A stretch of 64,000 nt of DNA from Streptomyces parvus (GCF_014648875.1 NZ_BMRY01000008.1:248001-312000); one strand, 5' to 3'. Positions 35,171 to 43,725 are shown, counted from the first letter of the stretch. A program made the numbers and translations. The notes: generated from the letters alone by a model not told the origin.

Positions 35171-36286
35171 TCACCTCGGGCGGCCGGATCGCTCGGGCGG
35201 CGCCGGCCGGTGGCGGAGCACGGAGCTGAGGATCTGCCCGGCGCCACGGACGACCGTGGTCGACGGGTCGTCGGCCAGGCGCACCCGGGTGCCGAGGCAG
35301 CGGGCGAGCTGATCGGTGACGTCGGACCGCAGCGCGCCGCCGCCCGCGAGCACGGGGCCCTTGCGCAGGGCTCCCCGGATCGCGCCGTGCCGGTCGTGGC
35401 GCCACATCGACGTGATCATGTCCAGCACTGTACGGACAAGGACGGTCGGGAGCGTCGCCGGGTCGAGGCCGTCGAGGTCGTCGAGTCCGCACTCGGCCTG
35501 CCGGGCGTCGGCGACCAGGCCGCCGACGAGGAGGGTGACCTCCGTCAGCTCGGCTCCCATGTCGACCACGAGAAGAGGGCCCGTCTCCCTCGGTCCCGCG
35601 TACGCGGCGGCCGCCCGGGCGCTGCTGAGGACCACGACGCGCGTCGTCCCGAGCCCGGCGAGCAGGGCGCGCGCGGCGGTGCGGTGTTCGGCGCCGGCGA
35701 GCACCGGGTGGCTGAGCACGATCACGCTGTCGCTGCGGTCGGGGCCCAGCGCCGCGTCGGCGATCCGGCCGAGCAGCCGGCCGCAGGACTCGGGGTCGAC
35801 GATGCGCCCGCGCCGGACGGGTCGCTCGGCGCGCCCGTGCGGGCCGGAGCCCGGGAACGGGTCGGGGAGCAGGCCTCGGCCGGGCACCCAGGCCCGGGTG
35901 CGTGAGCTGCCGAGGTCCAGGGCCAGTCCCCGCGCGACCGGCGCGCCGTTCCGGACCCCCTGGTGCTGGTTCTGCTCCCGGTGCTGGTCCTGGTGCCGGT
36001 GACGTGTTCGGAGTCCCCCTCGGGCATCCCCGGAACGCTCCGCCCCGAACGCCCCGGCACCGCTTCCGTCACGAAGCGGTCCGGGGCCCTTCCCCCATGG
36101 GCCCGCACCCGGGCGAAACGGCCCTCGCCGCTCGCCGGTTGCGGAAGTGATCGGGACGGCCGGAGCAGGAGCACGACGGGGCGTGGAAGGGACGGTGGCG
36201 GCGCTCAGGGCCGGAACGTTCCGGATCGGTCCGGACCACGGGGAGACGGCGCGCCCCGGTCGCTGTCCGTCGTGCACAGAACGCAT
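35171..36286 (-). CDS. Short MreB/Mbl-like actin homologue lacking subdomain IIB
   Basis: A 371-residue protein. The first 115 residues are disordered, Arg/Pro/Gly-rich with a His/Gln-rich run (HRHQDQHREQNQHQ). The actin fold follows: phosphate-1 LALDLGSSRTRAW, the helix ERPVRRGRIVDP, VIVLSHPVLAGAEHRTAA, phosphate-2 GPLLVVDMGAELTEVTLLVG and the adenosine motif GPVLAGGGALRSDVTDQL. Between phosphate-2 and the adenosine motif only about 45 residues remain where MreB has about 130, so subdomain IIB is missing. Only ATG 36286 and a GTG three codons later serve as starts ahead of the fold. It may polymerise poorly or act as a cell-wall regulator. It precedes a secreted protein and secDF. Confidence 0.8.
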   Translation of the reverse strand: MRSVHDGQRPGRAVSPWSGPIRNVPALSAATVPSTPRRAPAPAVPITSATGERRGPFRPGAGPWGKGPGPLRDGSGAGAFGAERSGDARGGLRTRHRHQDQHREQNQHQGVRNGAPVARGLALDLGSSRTRAWVPGRGLLPDPFPGSGPHGRAERPVRRGRIVDPESCGRLLGRIADAALGPDRSDSVIVLSHPVLAGAEHRTAARALLAGLGTTRVVVLSSARAAAAYAGPRETGPLLVVDMGAELTEVTLLVGGLVADARQAECGLDDLDGLDPATLPTVLVRTVLDMITSMWRHDRHGAIRGALRKGPVLAGGGALRSDVTDQLARCLGTRVRLADDPSTTVVRGAGQILSSVLRHRPAPPERSGRPR

Positions 36287-36341
36287 CGTCCCTCACCCCC
36301 GGCCGGCCGTCTCCGCCGCCCACGCACCCGTCGGCCCACTG

Positions 36342-36370
36342 ATAGTGAGGCACGACCGAGCCCTCACTAT
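36342..36370. promoter_or_regulatory. Inverted repeat upstream of the MreB-like gene
   Basis: ATAGTGAGG (36342-36350) and CCTCACTAT (36362-36370) form perfect 9-base arms with an 11-base spacer. The element lies 56-84 bases upstream of ATG 36286 on the minus strand, in A/T-rich sequence, so it is a candidate operator or promoter site. Confidence 0.5.
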
Positions 36371-36447
36371 GCAATACGGGGTGGTGGAACGCCACTTCCT
36401 CACTGATTCACAGGCGCGCCGACCCGCCCTGCACGGCGGTCAACGGC

Positions 36448-38565
36448 TCAGGCGTTCTCCCCCGCCGCCAGGAACGCGCCGACGAGCTCCGCGAACTCCT
36501 CCGGCACCGCGATCCGGACCCCCAGGTCCTCCGCCTTGGTGCGCTTGGACCCGGCCTTGTCCCCGGCGACCAGCAGGCTGGTGCGCTTGGAGACGCTGGA
36601 GGACGACTTTCCGCCCGCCCGCTCGATCAGCTCGTTCATCTGGTTGCGGGACAGCTTCTCCAGCGCCCCGGTCATGGCGCCCGTCACCACCACGGTCATC
36701 CCCGCGAGAGGCAGCGTGGGGCCGGTGCCCCCGTCGCCACCGGCCTCCGCGTCCGCCCCGGCCGCCTCCTCCGTCCCGGGCTCCGGGGGCGGGGTGGCGC
36801 CCGGCTCGGTCATGTTCACCCCGGCCGCGACGAGCTTGGCGATCAGCGGTGCCAGCTCCACCAGCTCCGCGACCACCGCGGCGGCCTTCTCCTTGCCGAT
36901 GCCGTCCACCTGCTGGAGCGTGTCCACGTCGGCGGCGACGATCCGGTCCATGGTGGCGAAGTAGCGGGCGATGCGGCGTGACATGGAGCGCCCCGTGCCC
37001 CGTACGCCCAAGGCGCAGAAGACCCGGGACAGCGGCCGGGTGCGGGCGGTTTCGATGGCCGCCAGGAGGTTGTCCGTGGAGGTCTCGCCCATCCGGTCGA
37101 GGGCGAGCAGCTGTGCGCGCTCCAGGGTGAAGAGGTCGGCGAAGTCGGCGACGAGACCGGCGTCGACGAGCTGGACGACCCGGGTGGCGCCGAGGCCCTC
37201 GATGTCGAGCTGGTCGCGGCCCGCCGCATACGAGACGGAGGCGACGAGGCGGCAGTTGCGGCCCCGGGTGCAGCGCCAGCGCTGTTCGCTCGTGTCGATG
37301 GCGGAGCCGCACTGCGGGCAGCTCTCGGGGAAGTCGATGGGTGTCTCGTCGCCGGTGCGCAGGTGGACGACGGGGGCCTCGATGCGCGGGATGATGTCGC
37401 CCGCCTTGTAGACCATGACCTGGTCCCCCAGCCGCAGGTCACGGCGGGTGATGTCGGCGGGGTTGTGGAGGGTGGCATAACCGACGGTGGAGCCGTCGAT
37501 CTCCACGGGCTCCAGGACGGCACGCGGCGCGATGATGCCTGTGCGCCCGACGTTCCACTCGACGGACACCAGGCGGGTGATCTTCTCCACGGCGGGCAGC
37601 TTGTAGGCGATGGCCCAGCGGGGCGCGCGGGTGCCGGAGCCCGCCTCGCGCTGGTCGGCTGCCAGGTCGGCCTTGATCACGATGCCGTCGATGCCGAACG
37701 GCAGCGCGGCGCGCAGGGATCCTATGGCGTCCACCCGCGCCTGGACCTCCTCGACCGTGGCGGCCAGGACCGGCGCGACGTCCGTGCCCGCGGCCGTGTG
37801 CACGCCGAGGCCGGCGACGTACGACAGGACCTCGCTGTGGGGCAGTTCGGCGAGGGTCTCACCGAGCTCCCCGGAGTCGGGCAGCGGCAGCGCGCCGTAG
37901 GCGAAGAAGGTCGTCTCCACCCGGTAGGCGCGGTCCTTGGCGCGCAGGGTGCCCGCCGCCCCGTTGCGCGGGTTGGCGAAGGGGGCGCCGCCGTGTTCCG
38001 TACGGATCGCGTTGCCCTGGTCGAACTGGTCGTTCGTCATGAGGATCTCGCCGCGCACCTCGATGGTGACCGGCTCGGCCAGCCGCTCCGGCAGTCCGAC
38101 GACGGCGCCCGCCGCGTGCGAGACGTCCTCGCCCGCCGTGCCGTCGCCCCGGGTGATGAGCCGCTCGAACCTGCCGTCCCGGTAGCGCGCGGCGACCGCC
38201 AGGCCGTCGAGCTTCGGCTCGACGCTCCACGCGGTCACGGGTCTGCCGATGCGCCGCTCCAGCGACGCGGTCCAGGTCGCGAACTGCTCGGCCGAGAACA
38301 CGTTGTCCAGGGAGAGCATGGGAACCGTGTGCGGCACGTCGCCGACGGCGGCCCCGCCCGCGACCTTGCCGGTCGGCGAGGCGGCGAGCACCTCCTCCGG
38401 GTGGTCCGCCTCGTACGCGGCTATGCCGCGCGCCAGCCGGTCGTAGGCGTCGTCGTCCAACCCGCTCTCGCCCGTGGCGTAGTACGCGGCGGCGGCGACG
38501 GAGGCCTCTTCCACCGCGGCGGCATAGGCGGCGGCATCGGCGAGCACAGCAGCTGAGTTCGTCAT
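36448..38565 (-). CDS. ligA: NAD-dependent DNA ligase LigA
   Basis: A 705-residue ligase that seals nicks using NAD. Domains run in the usual order: N-terminal Ia (ESGLDDDAYDRLARGI, about 30-70), adenylation domain with the nucleotidyl Lys in VEPKLDGLAVAARYRDG near 120, OB fold (about 320-400), a four-Cys zinc finger (CPQCGSAID, RWRCTRGRNC) near 410-430, helix-hairpin-helix repeats (LDIEGLGATRVVQ, LQQVDGIGKEKA) and a C-terminal BRCT domain (TVVVTGAMTGALEKLSR). A Gly/Ala/Glu-rich linker precedes BRCT. ATG 38565 is chosen; the frame opens further up without a site. Whether this is the only ligA in the genome cannot be seen here. Confidence 0.95.
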   Translation of the reverse strand: MTNSAAVLADAAAYAAAVEEASVAAAAYYATGESGLDDDAYDRLARGIAAYEADHPEEVLAASPTGKVAGGAAVGDVPHTVPMLSLDNVFSAEQFATWTASLERRIGRPVTAWSVEPKLDGLAVAARYRDGRFERLITRGDGTAGEDVSHAAGAVVGLPERLAEPVTIEVRGEILMTNDQFDQGNAIRTEHGGAPFANPRNGAAGTLRAKDRAYRVETTFFAYGALPLPDSGELGETLAELPHSEVLSYVAGLGVHTAAGTDVAPVLAATVEEVQARVDAIGSLRAALPFGIDGIVIKADLAADQREAGSGTRAPRWAIAYKLPAVEKITRLVSVEWNVGRTGIIAPRAVLEPVEIDGSTVGYATLHNPADITRRDLRLGDQVMVYKAGDIIPRIEAPVVHLRTGDETPIDFPESCPQCGSAIDTSEQRWRCTRGRNCRLVASVSYAAGRDQLDIEGLGATRVVQLVDAGLVADFADLFTLERAQLLALDRMGETSTDNLLAAIETARTRPLSRVFCALGVRGTGRSMSRRIARYFATMDRIVAADVDTLQQVDGIGKEKAAAVVAELVELAPLIAKLVAAGVNMTEPGATPPPEPGTEEAAGADAEAGGDGGTGPTLPLAGMTVVVTGAMTGALEKLSRNQMNELIERAGGKSSSSVSKRTSLLVAGDKAGSKRTKAEDLGVRIAVPEEFAELVGAFLAAGENA

Positions 38566-38626
38566 GACCACCATTCTTCCGGCCACCACTGACAACGGCT
38601 CCGATCCCCTTCTCGCGCCACTCTCA

Positions 38627-38640
38627 GGAGAGCGCTCTCC
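38627..38640. promoter_or_regulatory. LacI-type operator palindrome 1
   Basis: GGAGAGCGCTCTCC is a perfect 14-base palindrome with the central GAGAGCGCTCTC common to LacI-family operators such as CebR sites. It lies between ligA (62 bases upstream of its start) and the DUF1996 gene, 73 bases before the promoter described next. Confidence 0.65.
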
Positions 38641-38699
38641 CTCGTCGTCGCATACAACTCCTCTTCCACCGTGCGGATTTCGCGAGGCTGCGCAAGCTC

Positions 38700-38728
38700 T
38701 TGACATGCACAGGAGGCACTTCTACGTT
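38700..38728 (+). promoter_or_regulatory. Promoter of the DUF1996 gene
   Basis: TTGACA at 38700-38705, a 17-base spacer and TACGTT at 38723-38728 make a near-ideal housekeeping promoter. The second operator begins 6 bases after the -10 and so covers the likely transcription start. Confidence 0.75.
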
Positions 38729-38734
38729 CCTTCG

Positions 38735-38748
38735 AGAGAGCGCTCTCT
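38735..38748. promoter_or_regulatory. LacI-type operator palindrome 2 over the transcription start
   Basis: AGAGAGCGCTCTCT is a perfect 14-base palindrome sharing GAGAGCGCTCTC with the first site; the two centres are 108 bases apart. Its position just after the -10 predicts repression by a bound LacI-type protein. Confidence 0.7.
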
Positions 38749-38790
38749 GTCTTGCCCCAGGAATCCCCCACTTCCCCGAACAGGAGTGCC

Positions 38791-39729
38791 GTGCTCTTCC
38801 GCCATCGACGCAACCCCGACCACCGCCGCCCACGATCCCTGCCGTCCTGGCGGTACAGAATCGCCGGGCTCGCCGCGGCAGCCCTCGCCCTCTCCTTCCT
38901 CCAGGCCAACGTCGGCAACGCCGCGGCTGAGCGGGCCGCCGCCGACGCCACGCCGAAGGCCGCCGCGGATGTGGTGCGGGTGGCCGAGTTCCTCGCCGAG
39001 TGCCCCTACACCCATCGGCTCCCCGACGACCCGATCGTCTTCCCCGGACTGCCGGGCGCCTCCCACATGCACAGCTTCTTCGGCAACGACACCACGCACG
39101 CCGGCTCCGACCTGGCCTCCCTGGAGAAGGGCCGCACCTCGTGCGCCCCCGACACCGACCTGTCGTCGTACTGGGTGCCCACCCTCTACGACGGCGACAA
39201 GGAGGTGGAGCCCACCGGGACCACCTTCTACTACCTGGGCGAGGGCGTGAGCGACGACGTCATCCGCCGGATCAAGCCCTTCCCCCGGGGCCTGCGCATC
39301 GTGGCGGGCAACGCGAAGGCGACCGGCCCGCAGGACAACACGATCGCCCGCTGGTCGTGCCTGCACGCCGGTGAGGTGAACCCCTCGCAGAACTTCGTGA
39401 ACTGTCCGCCCGGCACGATGATGGAGTCCTACCTGGACTTCCCGCAGTGCTGGAACGGTACGGACCTCGACTCCCCCGACCACAAGAGCCACATGGCCTA
39501 CCCGGTGAACGGCGGCTGCCCCGCCACCCACCCGGTACCGGTGCCCAAGCTCCGTCAGGTGCTGCGCTACCCGGTGAACGGTGACCCGGCCCGCTTCCGG
39601 CTGGCGTCCGGGCCCGGCTACACCATGCACGGCGACTTCTTCAACGTATGGCCTGAGGAGGAGATGGCGCAGCGCGTCCGCGACTGCATCAACGCGATCG
39701 TCAAGTGCGGTTTCGACGGCAAGCCCTGA
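38791..39729 (+). CDS. Secreted DUF1996 domain protein
   Basis: A 312-residue exported protein. Residues 1-40 hold a signal peptide (RHRRNPDHRRPRSLPSWRY then IAGLAAAALALSFLQANVG). The DUF1996 domain follows with ECPYTHRLPDDPIVFPG, GASHMHSFFGNDTTHA, several Cys and FPQCWNGTDLDSPDHKSHMAY. Members are secreted by fungi and actinomycetes and are thought to act on or bind polysaccharide; activity is unknown. GTG 38791 is chosen for CAGGAG 4-5 bases upstream; a TTG at 38752 is in frame but has no site. It ends before a strong terminator. The LacI-type operators suggest control by a sugar. Confidence 0.88.
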   Translation: MLFRHRRNPDHRRPRSLPSWRYRIAGLAAAALALSFLQANVGNAAAERAAADATPKAAADVVRVAEFLAECPYTHRLPDDPIVFPGLPGASHMHSFFGNDTTHAGSDLASLEKGRTSCAPDTDLSSYWVPTLYDGDKEVEPTGTTFYYLGEGVSDDVIRRIKPFPRGLRIVAGNAKATGPQDNTIARWSCLHAGEVNPSQNFVNCPPGTMMESYLDFPQCWNGTDLDSPDHKSHMAYPVNGGCPATHPVPVPKLRQVLRYPVNGDPARFRLASGPGYTMHGDFFNVWPEEEMAQRVRDCINAIVKCGFDGKP

Positions 39730-39772
39730 CCGGCCGTCACCACCGTGCTCGGCCCACCCCCCACGCACCACC

Positions 39773-39808
39773 GTGTCCGCCCCGGAGCGCCGGCTCCGGG
39801 GCGGACAC
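39773..39808 (+). terminator. Perfect 16-bp hairpin after the DUF1996 gene
   Basis: GTGTCCGCCCCGGAGC (39773-39788) pairs with 39793-39808 around the loop GCCG. It ends 32 bases before the DUF305 gene start, so that gene may get read-through or its own promoter. Confidence 0.9.
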
Positions 39809-39840
39809 CCTCCCCGTACGAGGACACCGAGGACACCCCG

Positions 39841-40482
39841 ATGAACCCCGTCAGCCTTCCGCTCCCGCCGCTCCGCAGGGTCGCCGCCCTCGCTCTGCTC
39901 GGCGCGCTGGCCCTCGGCGGTGCGGCCGGCTGTTCGACGGCGGCGGATTCCGCGCCCCGTACGCCTCAGGAACAGGCACGGGAGTCCTCGCCGACCGGCA
40001 CCCCCACCGCGACCCCCGCCTCGACCGCCACCGACGTCGGCTGGGTCCAGCTGATGACCCCCATGAACCAGCAGGCGGTGAAGCTCCTGACCCTGGCCGC
40101 CGCGCGGGCGGCCGAACCGCGGGTACGCGACTTCGCGGTTCGGCTGCGCACCGGGCAGAAGGCCGAACTCGACCGCCTGCGTGCCCTGTTGACCCGCATG
40201 GGGCTGCCCGGGACCGATGTGCACGCGGGGCACGACATGCCCGGCATGGTGACGGTGCGGGACCTGGAGGCGGCCCGCGCCGCCGAGGGGCCCGCGTTCG
40301 ACCGGCTCGTCCTCGTGCAGATCCGGGACCATCTGCGGCAGTCCGCGCAGGTGTCGCGCTCGGAGATCACCTCGGGCGGCCGGGCCGACGCCCGTGAGCT
40401 GGCCGCCGCCCTCGTGACGGCGCGCGAGGCGTCCCTCGCCGAACTGGAACGGCTGCCGGGCGCGGGGCGGGCCCTCGGCTGA
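39841..40482 (+). CDS. DUF305 domain lipoprotein
   Basis: A 213-residue exported protein. The signal segment VAALALLGALALGGAAGC ends in a lipobox Cys near residue 31, so it is probably membrane-anchored. The DUF305 domain follows: VQLMTPMNQQAVKLLTLAAA, RLRTGQKAELDRLRALLTRM and a His/Met-rich turn HAGHDMPGM, as in ferritin-like four-helix DUF305 proteins linked to metal (often copper) handling. It follows the DUF1996 gene after a terminator. A Thr/Pro/Ser linker separates the lipobox from the domain. Confidence 0.85.
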   Translation: MNPVSLPLPPLRRVAALALLGALALGGAAGCSTAADSAPRTPQEQARESSPTGTPTATPASTATDVGWVQLMTPMNQQAVKLLTLAAARAAEPRVRDFAVRLRTGQKAELDRLRALLTRMGLPGTDVHAGHDMPGMVTVRDLEAARAAEGPAFDRLVLVQIRDHLRQSAQVSRSEITSGGRADARELAAALVTAREASLAELERLPGAGRALG

Positions 40483-40503
40483 ACGGGGCGGCCTGCCTGC
40501 GGG

Positions 40504-40516
40504 TATAAAGGGCTGC
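40504..40516 (+). promoter_or_regulatory. Likely leaderless promoter of the LacI gene
   Basis: TATAAA at 40504-40509 ends 7 bases before ATG 40517, and no ribosome site lies between. Transcription would start at the ATG. The -35 (CTGAAC-like, about 40479-40484) overlaps the DUF305 stop codon. Confidence 0.5.
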
Positions 40517-41569
40517 ATGACAGCCGAAGTGCCGCAGCCCGTACGCCCCACGACCCTGGAGGACGTGGCGGCCGTGGCCGGTGTGTCACGGGCGACGGTG
40601 TCCCGGGTGATCAACGGGGCGACCACGGTGGACCCCGCCCTGCGCACCGTCGTCGAACAGGCGGTGGCGACCACCGGCTACGTGCCCAACCGGGCCGCGC
40701 GTTCGCTGGTGACCCGGCGGACCGACTCGGTTGCCCTGGTCGTCTCCGAGCGGGAACGGCGGCCGATGTCCGAGCCGTTCGTCGGCCGGATGTTCTCCGA
40801 CCCGTACTTCGGGCGGGTCGTCAGCGGACTGCTGGAGGTGCTGCGCCCGGCGGGGATCCAGATGGTCGTGATGCTGGCCGACGACGAGGCGTCCCGGACC
40901 CAGCTGCTCTCCTATCTGCGGCACGGCCATGTCGACGGGGTCGTGCTGATCACGACGCACGCCGACGACCCGCTGCCCGGACTGCTCCAGGAGACCCGGA
41001 TGCCCGCCGTCCTCGCGGGCCGTCCGCACAAGCCGTCGCCGCTGGCCTATGTGGAGGTGGACCAGCACGCCGGGGCGCGGCTGGCGGCCGATCACCTGGC
41101 CGCGCAGGGGCGTCGGCGCATCGGCACGATCACGGGGCCCCAGGACATGCCCGCCGGACAGGTCCGGCTGACCGGCTTCCTGGAGGCCTGTGCCGCCCAC
41201 GGCATCGAGGACGTGGCCTGCGCCGAGGGGGACTTCACGCATCTGGGCGGAGCGGCGGCGATGCGCCGGCTGCTGGCGGACCGCCCGGATCTGGACGGGG
41301 TGTTCATCGCCTCCGACCTGATGGCGCTGGGGGCCCTGCCGGTGCTGCTCCGGGCCGGTCGCGACGTACCGTCCGACGTCGCGGTGGTCGGCTTCGACGA
41401 CAGCAGCGCCGCCGCGGCCTGCGATCCGCCGCTGACCACGGTCCGGCAGCCGGTGGAGGAGATGGCGGCGGAGATGGCCCGGCTGCTGCTGAAGCAGATC
41501 GGTGAGCCGGGCGGCCCCTCGCCCTCGGTGCTCTTCCCGCCGGCGCTGGTACGGCGTCAGTCGGCCTGA
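40517..41569 (+). CDS. LacI family transcriptional regulator
   Basis: A 350-residue repressor. The N-terminal helix-turn-helix and hinge are clear: TLEDVAAVAGVSRATVSRVI near residue 15 and GYVPNRAARSLVTRRT near 55. The C-terminal periplasmic-binding-like effector domain (VDGVVLITTHADDPLPG, VAVVGFDDSSAAAACDPPLTTV) is of normal length. It is two genes downstream of the DUF1996 gene, whose promoter holds two LacI-type palindromes, so it is a candidate for binding them. Its 3' end overlaps the convergent phosphodiesterase gene by 13 bases. Probably leaderless. Confidence 0.92.
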   Translation: MTAEVPQPVRPTTLEDVAAVAGVSRATVSRVINGATTVDPALRTVVEQAVATTGYVPNRAARSLVTRRTDSVALVVSERERRPMSEPFVGRMFSDPYFGRVVSGLLEVLRPAGIQMVVMLADDEASRTQLLSYLRHGHVDGVVLITTHADDPLPGLLQETRMPAVLAGRPHKPSPLAYVEVDQHAGARLAADHLAAQGRRRIGTITGPQDMPAGQVRLTGFLEACAAHGIEDVACAEGDFTHLGGAAAMRRLLADRPDLDGVFIASDLMALGALPVLLRAGRDVPSDVAVVGFDDSSAAAACDPPLTTVRQPVEEMAAEMARLLLKQIGEPGGPSPSVLFPPALVRRQSA

Positions 41570-43725
41570 GCGTCCGGCACCGGAGCCCCGGCCGGGAACG
41601 GCTCGTCCGCCAGGTCGGCCCCGGCGAAGCCCTCCGCGCGCACCGGGACCTGGGGCCCCGAGGACTCCTGGAGCCAGCGGGTGAGCACCCGGTGGACCGC
41701 CTCGGCGCCCACCAGGCCGCCGCCCGGCGGCGGGGGCGCGCCCTCCGCGGTCTCGGCGGCCACGATGTCGAGCGGGTCCGTGAGGCCGCGCGGCCAGAGC
41801 AGGAACGGCCGGGACTGTTCGCCGCCGAGGCCTCCGTGCGAGCCGATCTGCTCCTCGAAGGCGTGCACGGTGCCGGTGGCGGGGTCGTACATGGAGTTGA
41901 CCATGACGTCGGCGACGTGCGGGAAGGTGTCCGTGCGGCGTACGGCGTCGGCAGCCCCTGCGCCGAAGGACGCGAGCGGGCCCTTGCCGTCCGTCAGTTC
42001 GGCGACGGGGACCTCCTCGCCGCCGCGCCCGAGCACCACGGAGCCGTCCTCCCCGCCGACGAGGAGGAAGCCGATCCCCGGGTGGTTGGCCAGCGTGGAG
42101 AGCAGGGCCGGGTGGCGGCGCTCGATCTGTTCGCGGGTGGCGCGGCCCTCGATGTCGGGGAAGGAGATGAGACCGAGGTTGCCGGAGGCCAGCACGATCG
42201 GGTCGGAGAGCTTGGCCGGGTGTTCGTCCTGCTGCCCCTCGACGGGGCGGTGCAGGGCGATGCGCACCGCGTCGCGGGCCTCGGAGGCGCTGCGGGTGCG
42301 CTGGGCGCGGCGGGGCACGGGCAGTCCGCAGCCCGCCCGGACGAGGTCCTTGAGCGTGAGCCCGTACTTCCCCGCGAAGGTCTCGCCGGGGCTCTGGCCG
42401 TGGTCGGACAGGAGCACGATCCGGTAGGCGCGCGGGGTGTGGTCCGCGATCTTGGCGATCAGGGCGAGGGAGCGGTCGAGGCGTACGAGGACCTTCTCGG
42501 CGTCGCGGCTGTGGGGCCCCGAGTGGTGGGCGACCTCGTCGTAGGCGACGAGGTCGGCGTAGACGGCGGTGCGTCCGGCGAACATGTCGCCGAGGACGGC
42601 GGCGACGACCACATCGCGCTCCACGACGGTGGCGAAGGCGCGGATGAAGGGGTAGAGCCCGCCGCGCTTGATCCGGGGGGTGACCTTACGGGCGCGGGCC
42701 CGGGTCGACTGGCCGATCTCCCGGAACACCTCGGCGACGAAGGAGAGGGCGGTCCGGGTGGCGTTGGCGGGGTCGGAGAAGTAGGCGAAGTATCCGGCCC
42801 GGGAGCGGCGGCCCTTGCCGCGCCGGGCGGCCATGGAGAGCACCAGGGCGAGCTGTCCCGCGCCGCCGCTGAAGAGGTTGCCCCGGCTCGCCCCGTCGAC
42901 GGTGAGGAGGCCGCCGTCGTGGGTGCGCCGGATGGCCCGCCGTTGCATTTCGAGGGCGCTCGCGGGGCGGCTGGAGACCATGACGGTGCGGGTCTCCTTC
43001 TCGTACCAGCGGAACGCGGGCACGTCGTGGTTGCTGCCGTGCAGGATCGCGAGCTGGCTGGCGCCGGTCTGGCTGGACCAGTCGGTACGCCAGGGGGTGA
43101 GGCGGTGTCCGGAGGAGTCGGCGAGCCATCCGGCGACGGTCGGCATGAGGCCGTCGGCCGCCGCCTCGACCAGCACGTCGTGGCCGACGCCGTCGAGCTG
43201 GAGGAAGACCGTGCCGGGCGGTCCGTCGCGGCCGGGTTCGGCCGGGTCCGGGGATCTGCCGCGTCTGCGCCGCCGGTCGGCGAGCCGGGACAGCCGTCGG
43301 CGGTAGGCCTCGTCGTCGCGGACGGCGAGGGCGGTGGAGGTGGCGGAGGCGACGGCGGACATCACGGCGGCGACGACGACCGCGGTCTCCGGCGCGGCGT
43401 CGCCGCGGCCGTCCGGGATCAGGCGCAGCGCTATCAGCAGCAGCGAACCGTTGAGGAAGAAGACCAGGGCGCCCAGGACCAGGGCGGGCACGATGAGCAG
43501 GGACCGGACGAGGACGGGCCACACCAGGGCGGAGAGCAGGCCGAACGCGCCCGCGCCCCAGGCCGCGGTGAACGCCGTCTTGGTGATCGTGTCGCCGTCG
43601 TCGGACTGGAGCTGGAAGTCGGGCAGGGCGCCGGCCAGTACGAGCATGGTGAGGGTGGACACCGCCCAGACCGCGGTCACCCGCATCAGGGCCCTGCCCG
43701 CCGTCCGCCACTTCCCGTCACCCAC
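41557..43725 (-). CDS. Membrane-anchored alkaline phosphatase superfamily protein (annotated as phage holin family in some genomes)
   Basis: A 722-residue protein. Residues about 10-130 hold three to four hydrophobic helices (VTAVWAVSTLTMLVLAGALP, SLLIVPALVLGALVFFLNGS); the rest is a phosphodiesterase/nucleotide pyrophosphatase fold. Metal-binding motifs are FLQLDGVGHDVLVEAAADG near 175, SNHDVPAFRWYE, VAYDEVAHHSGP and LLSDHGQSPGETF. It probably acts outside or at the membrane on a phosphate or nucleotide ester. The holin label comes from the small membrane domain and does not fit the large C-terminal domain. The same superfamily occurs in the ebo-like operon, but this gene stands alone. Confidence 0.85.
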   Translation of the reverse strand: MGDGKWRTAGRALMRVTAVWAVSTLTMLVLAGALPDFQLQSDDGDTITKTAFTAAWGAGAFGLLSALVWPVLVRSLLIVPALVLGALVFFLNGSLLLIALRLIPDGRGDAAPETAVVVAAVMSAVASATSTALAVRDDEAYRRRLSRLADRRRRRGRSPDPAEPGRDGPPGTVFLQLDGVGHDVLVEAAADGLMPTVAGWLADSSGHRLTPWRTDWSSQTGASQLAILHGSNHDVPAFRWYEKETRTVMVSSRPASALEMQRRAIRRTHDGGLLTVDGASRGNLFSGGAGQLALVLSMAARRGKGRRSRAGYFAYFSDPANATRTALSFVAEVFREIGQSTRARARKVTPRIKRGGLYPFIRAFATVVERDVVVAAVLGDMFAGRTAVYADLVAYDEVAHHSGPHSRDAEKVLVRLDRSLALIAKIADHTPRAYRIVLLSDHGQSPGETFAGKYGLTLKDLVRAGCGLPVPRRAQRTRSASEARDAVRIALHRPVEGQQDEHPAKLSDPIVLASGNLGLISFPDIEGRATREQIERRHPALLSTLANHPGIGFLLVGGEDGSVVLGRGGEEVPVAELTDGKGPLASFGAGAADAVRRTDTFPHVADVMVNSMYDPATGTVHAFEEQIGSHGGLGGEQSRPFLLWPRGLTDPLDIVAAETAEGAPPPPGGGLVGAEAVHRVLTRWLQESSGPQVPVRAEGFAGADLADEPFPAGAPVPDAQAD

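Noticed and set aside
41557..43725. Phage holin and so a prophage remnant
   Set aside because: The holin-like label covers only small membrane helices; most of the protein is a phosphodiesterase and no phage genes surround it.
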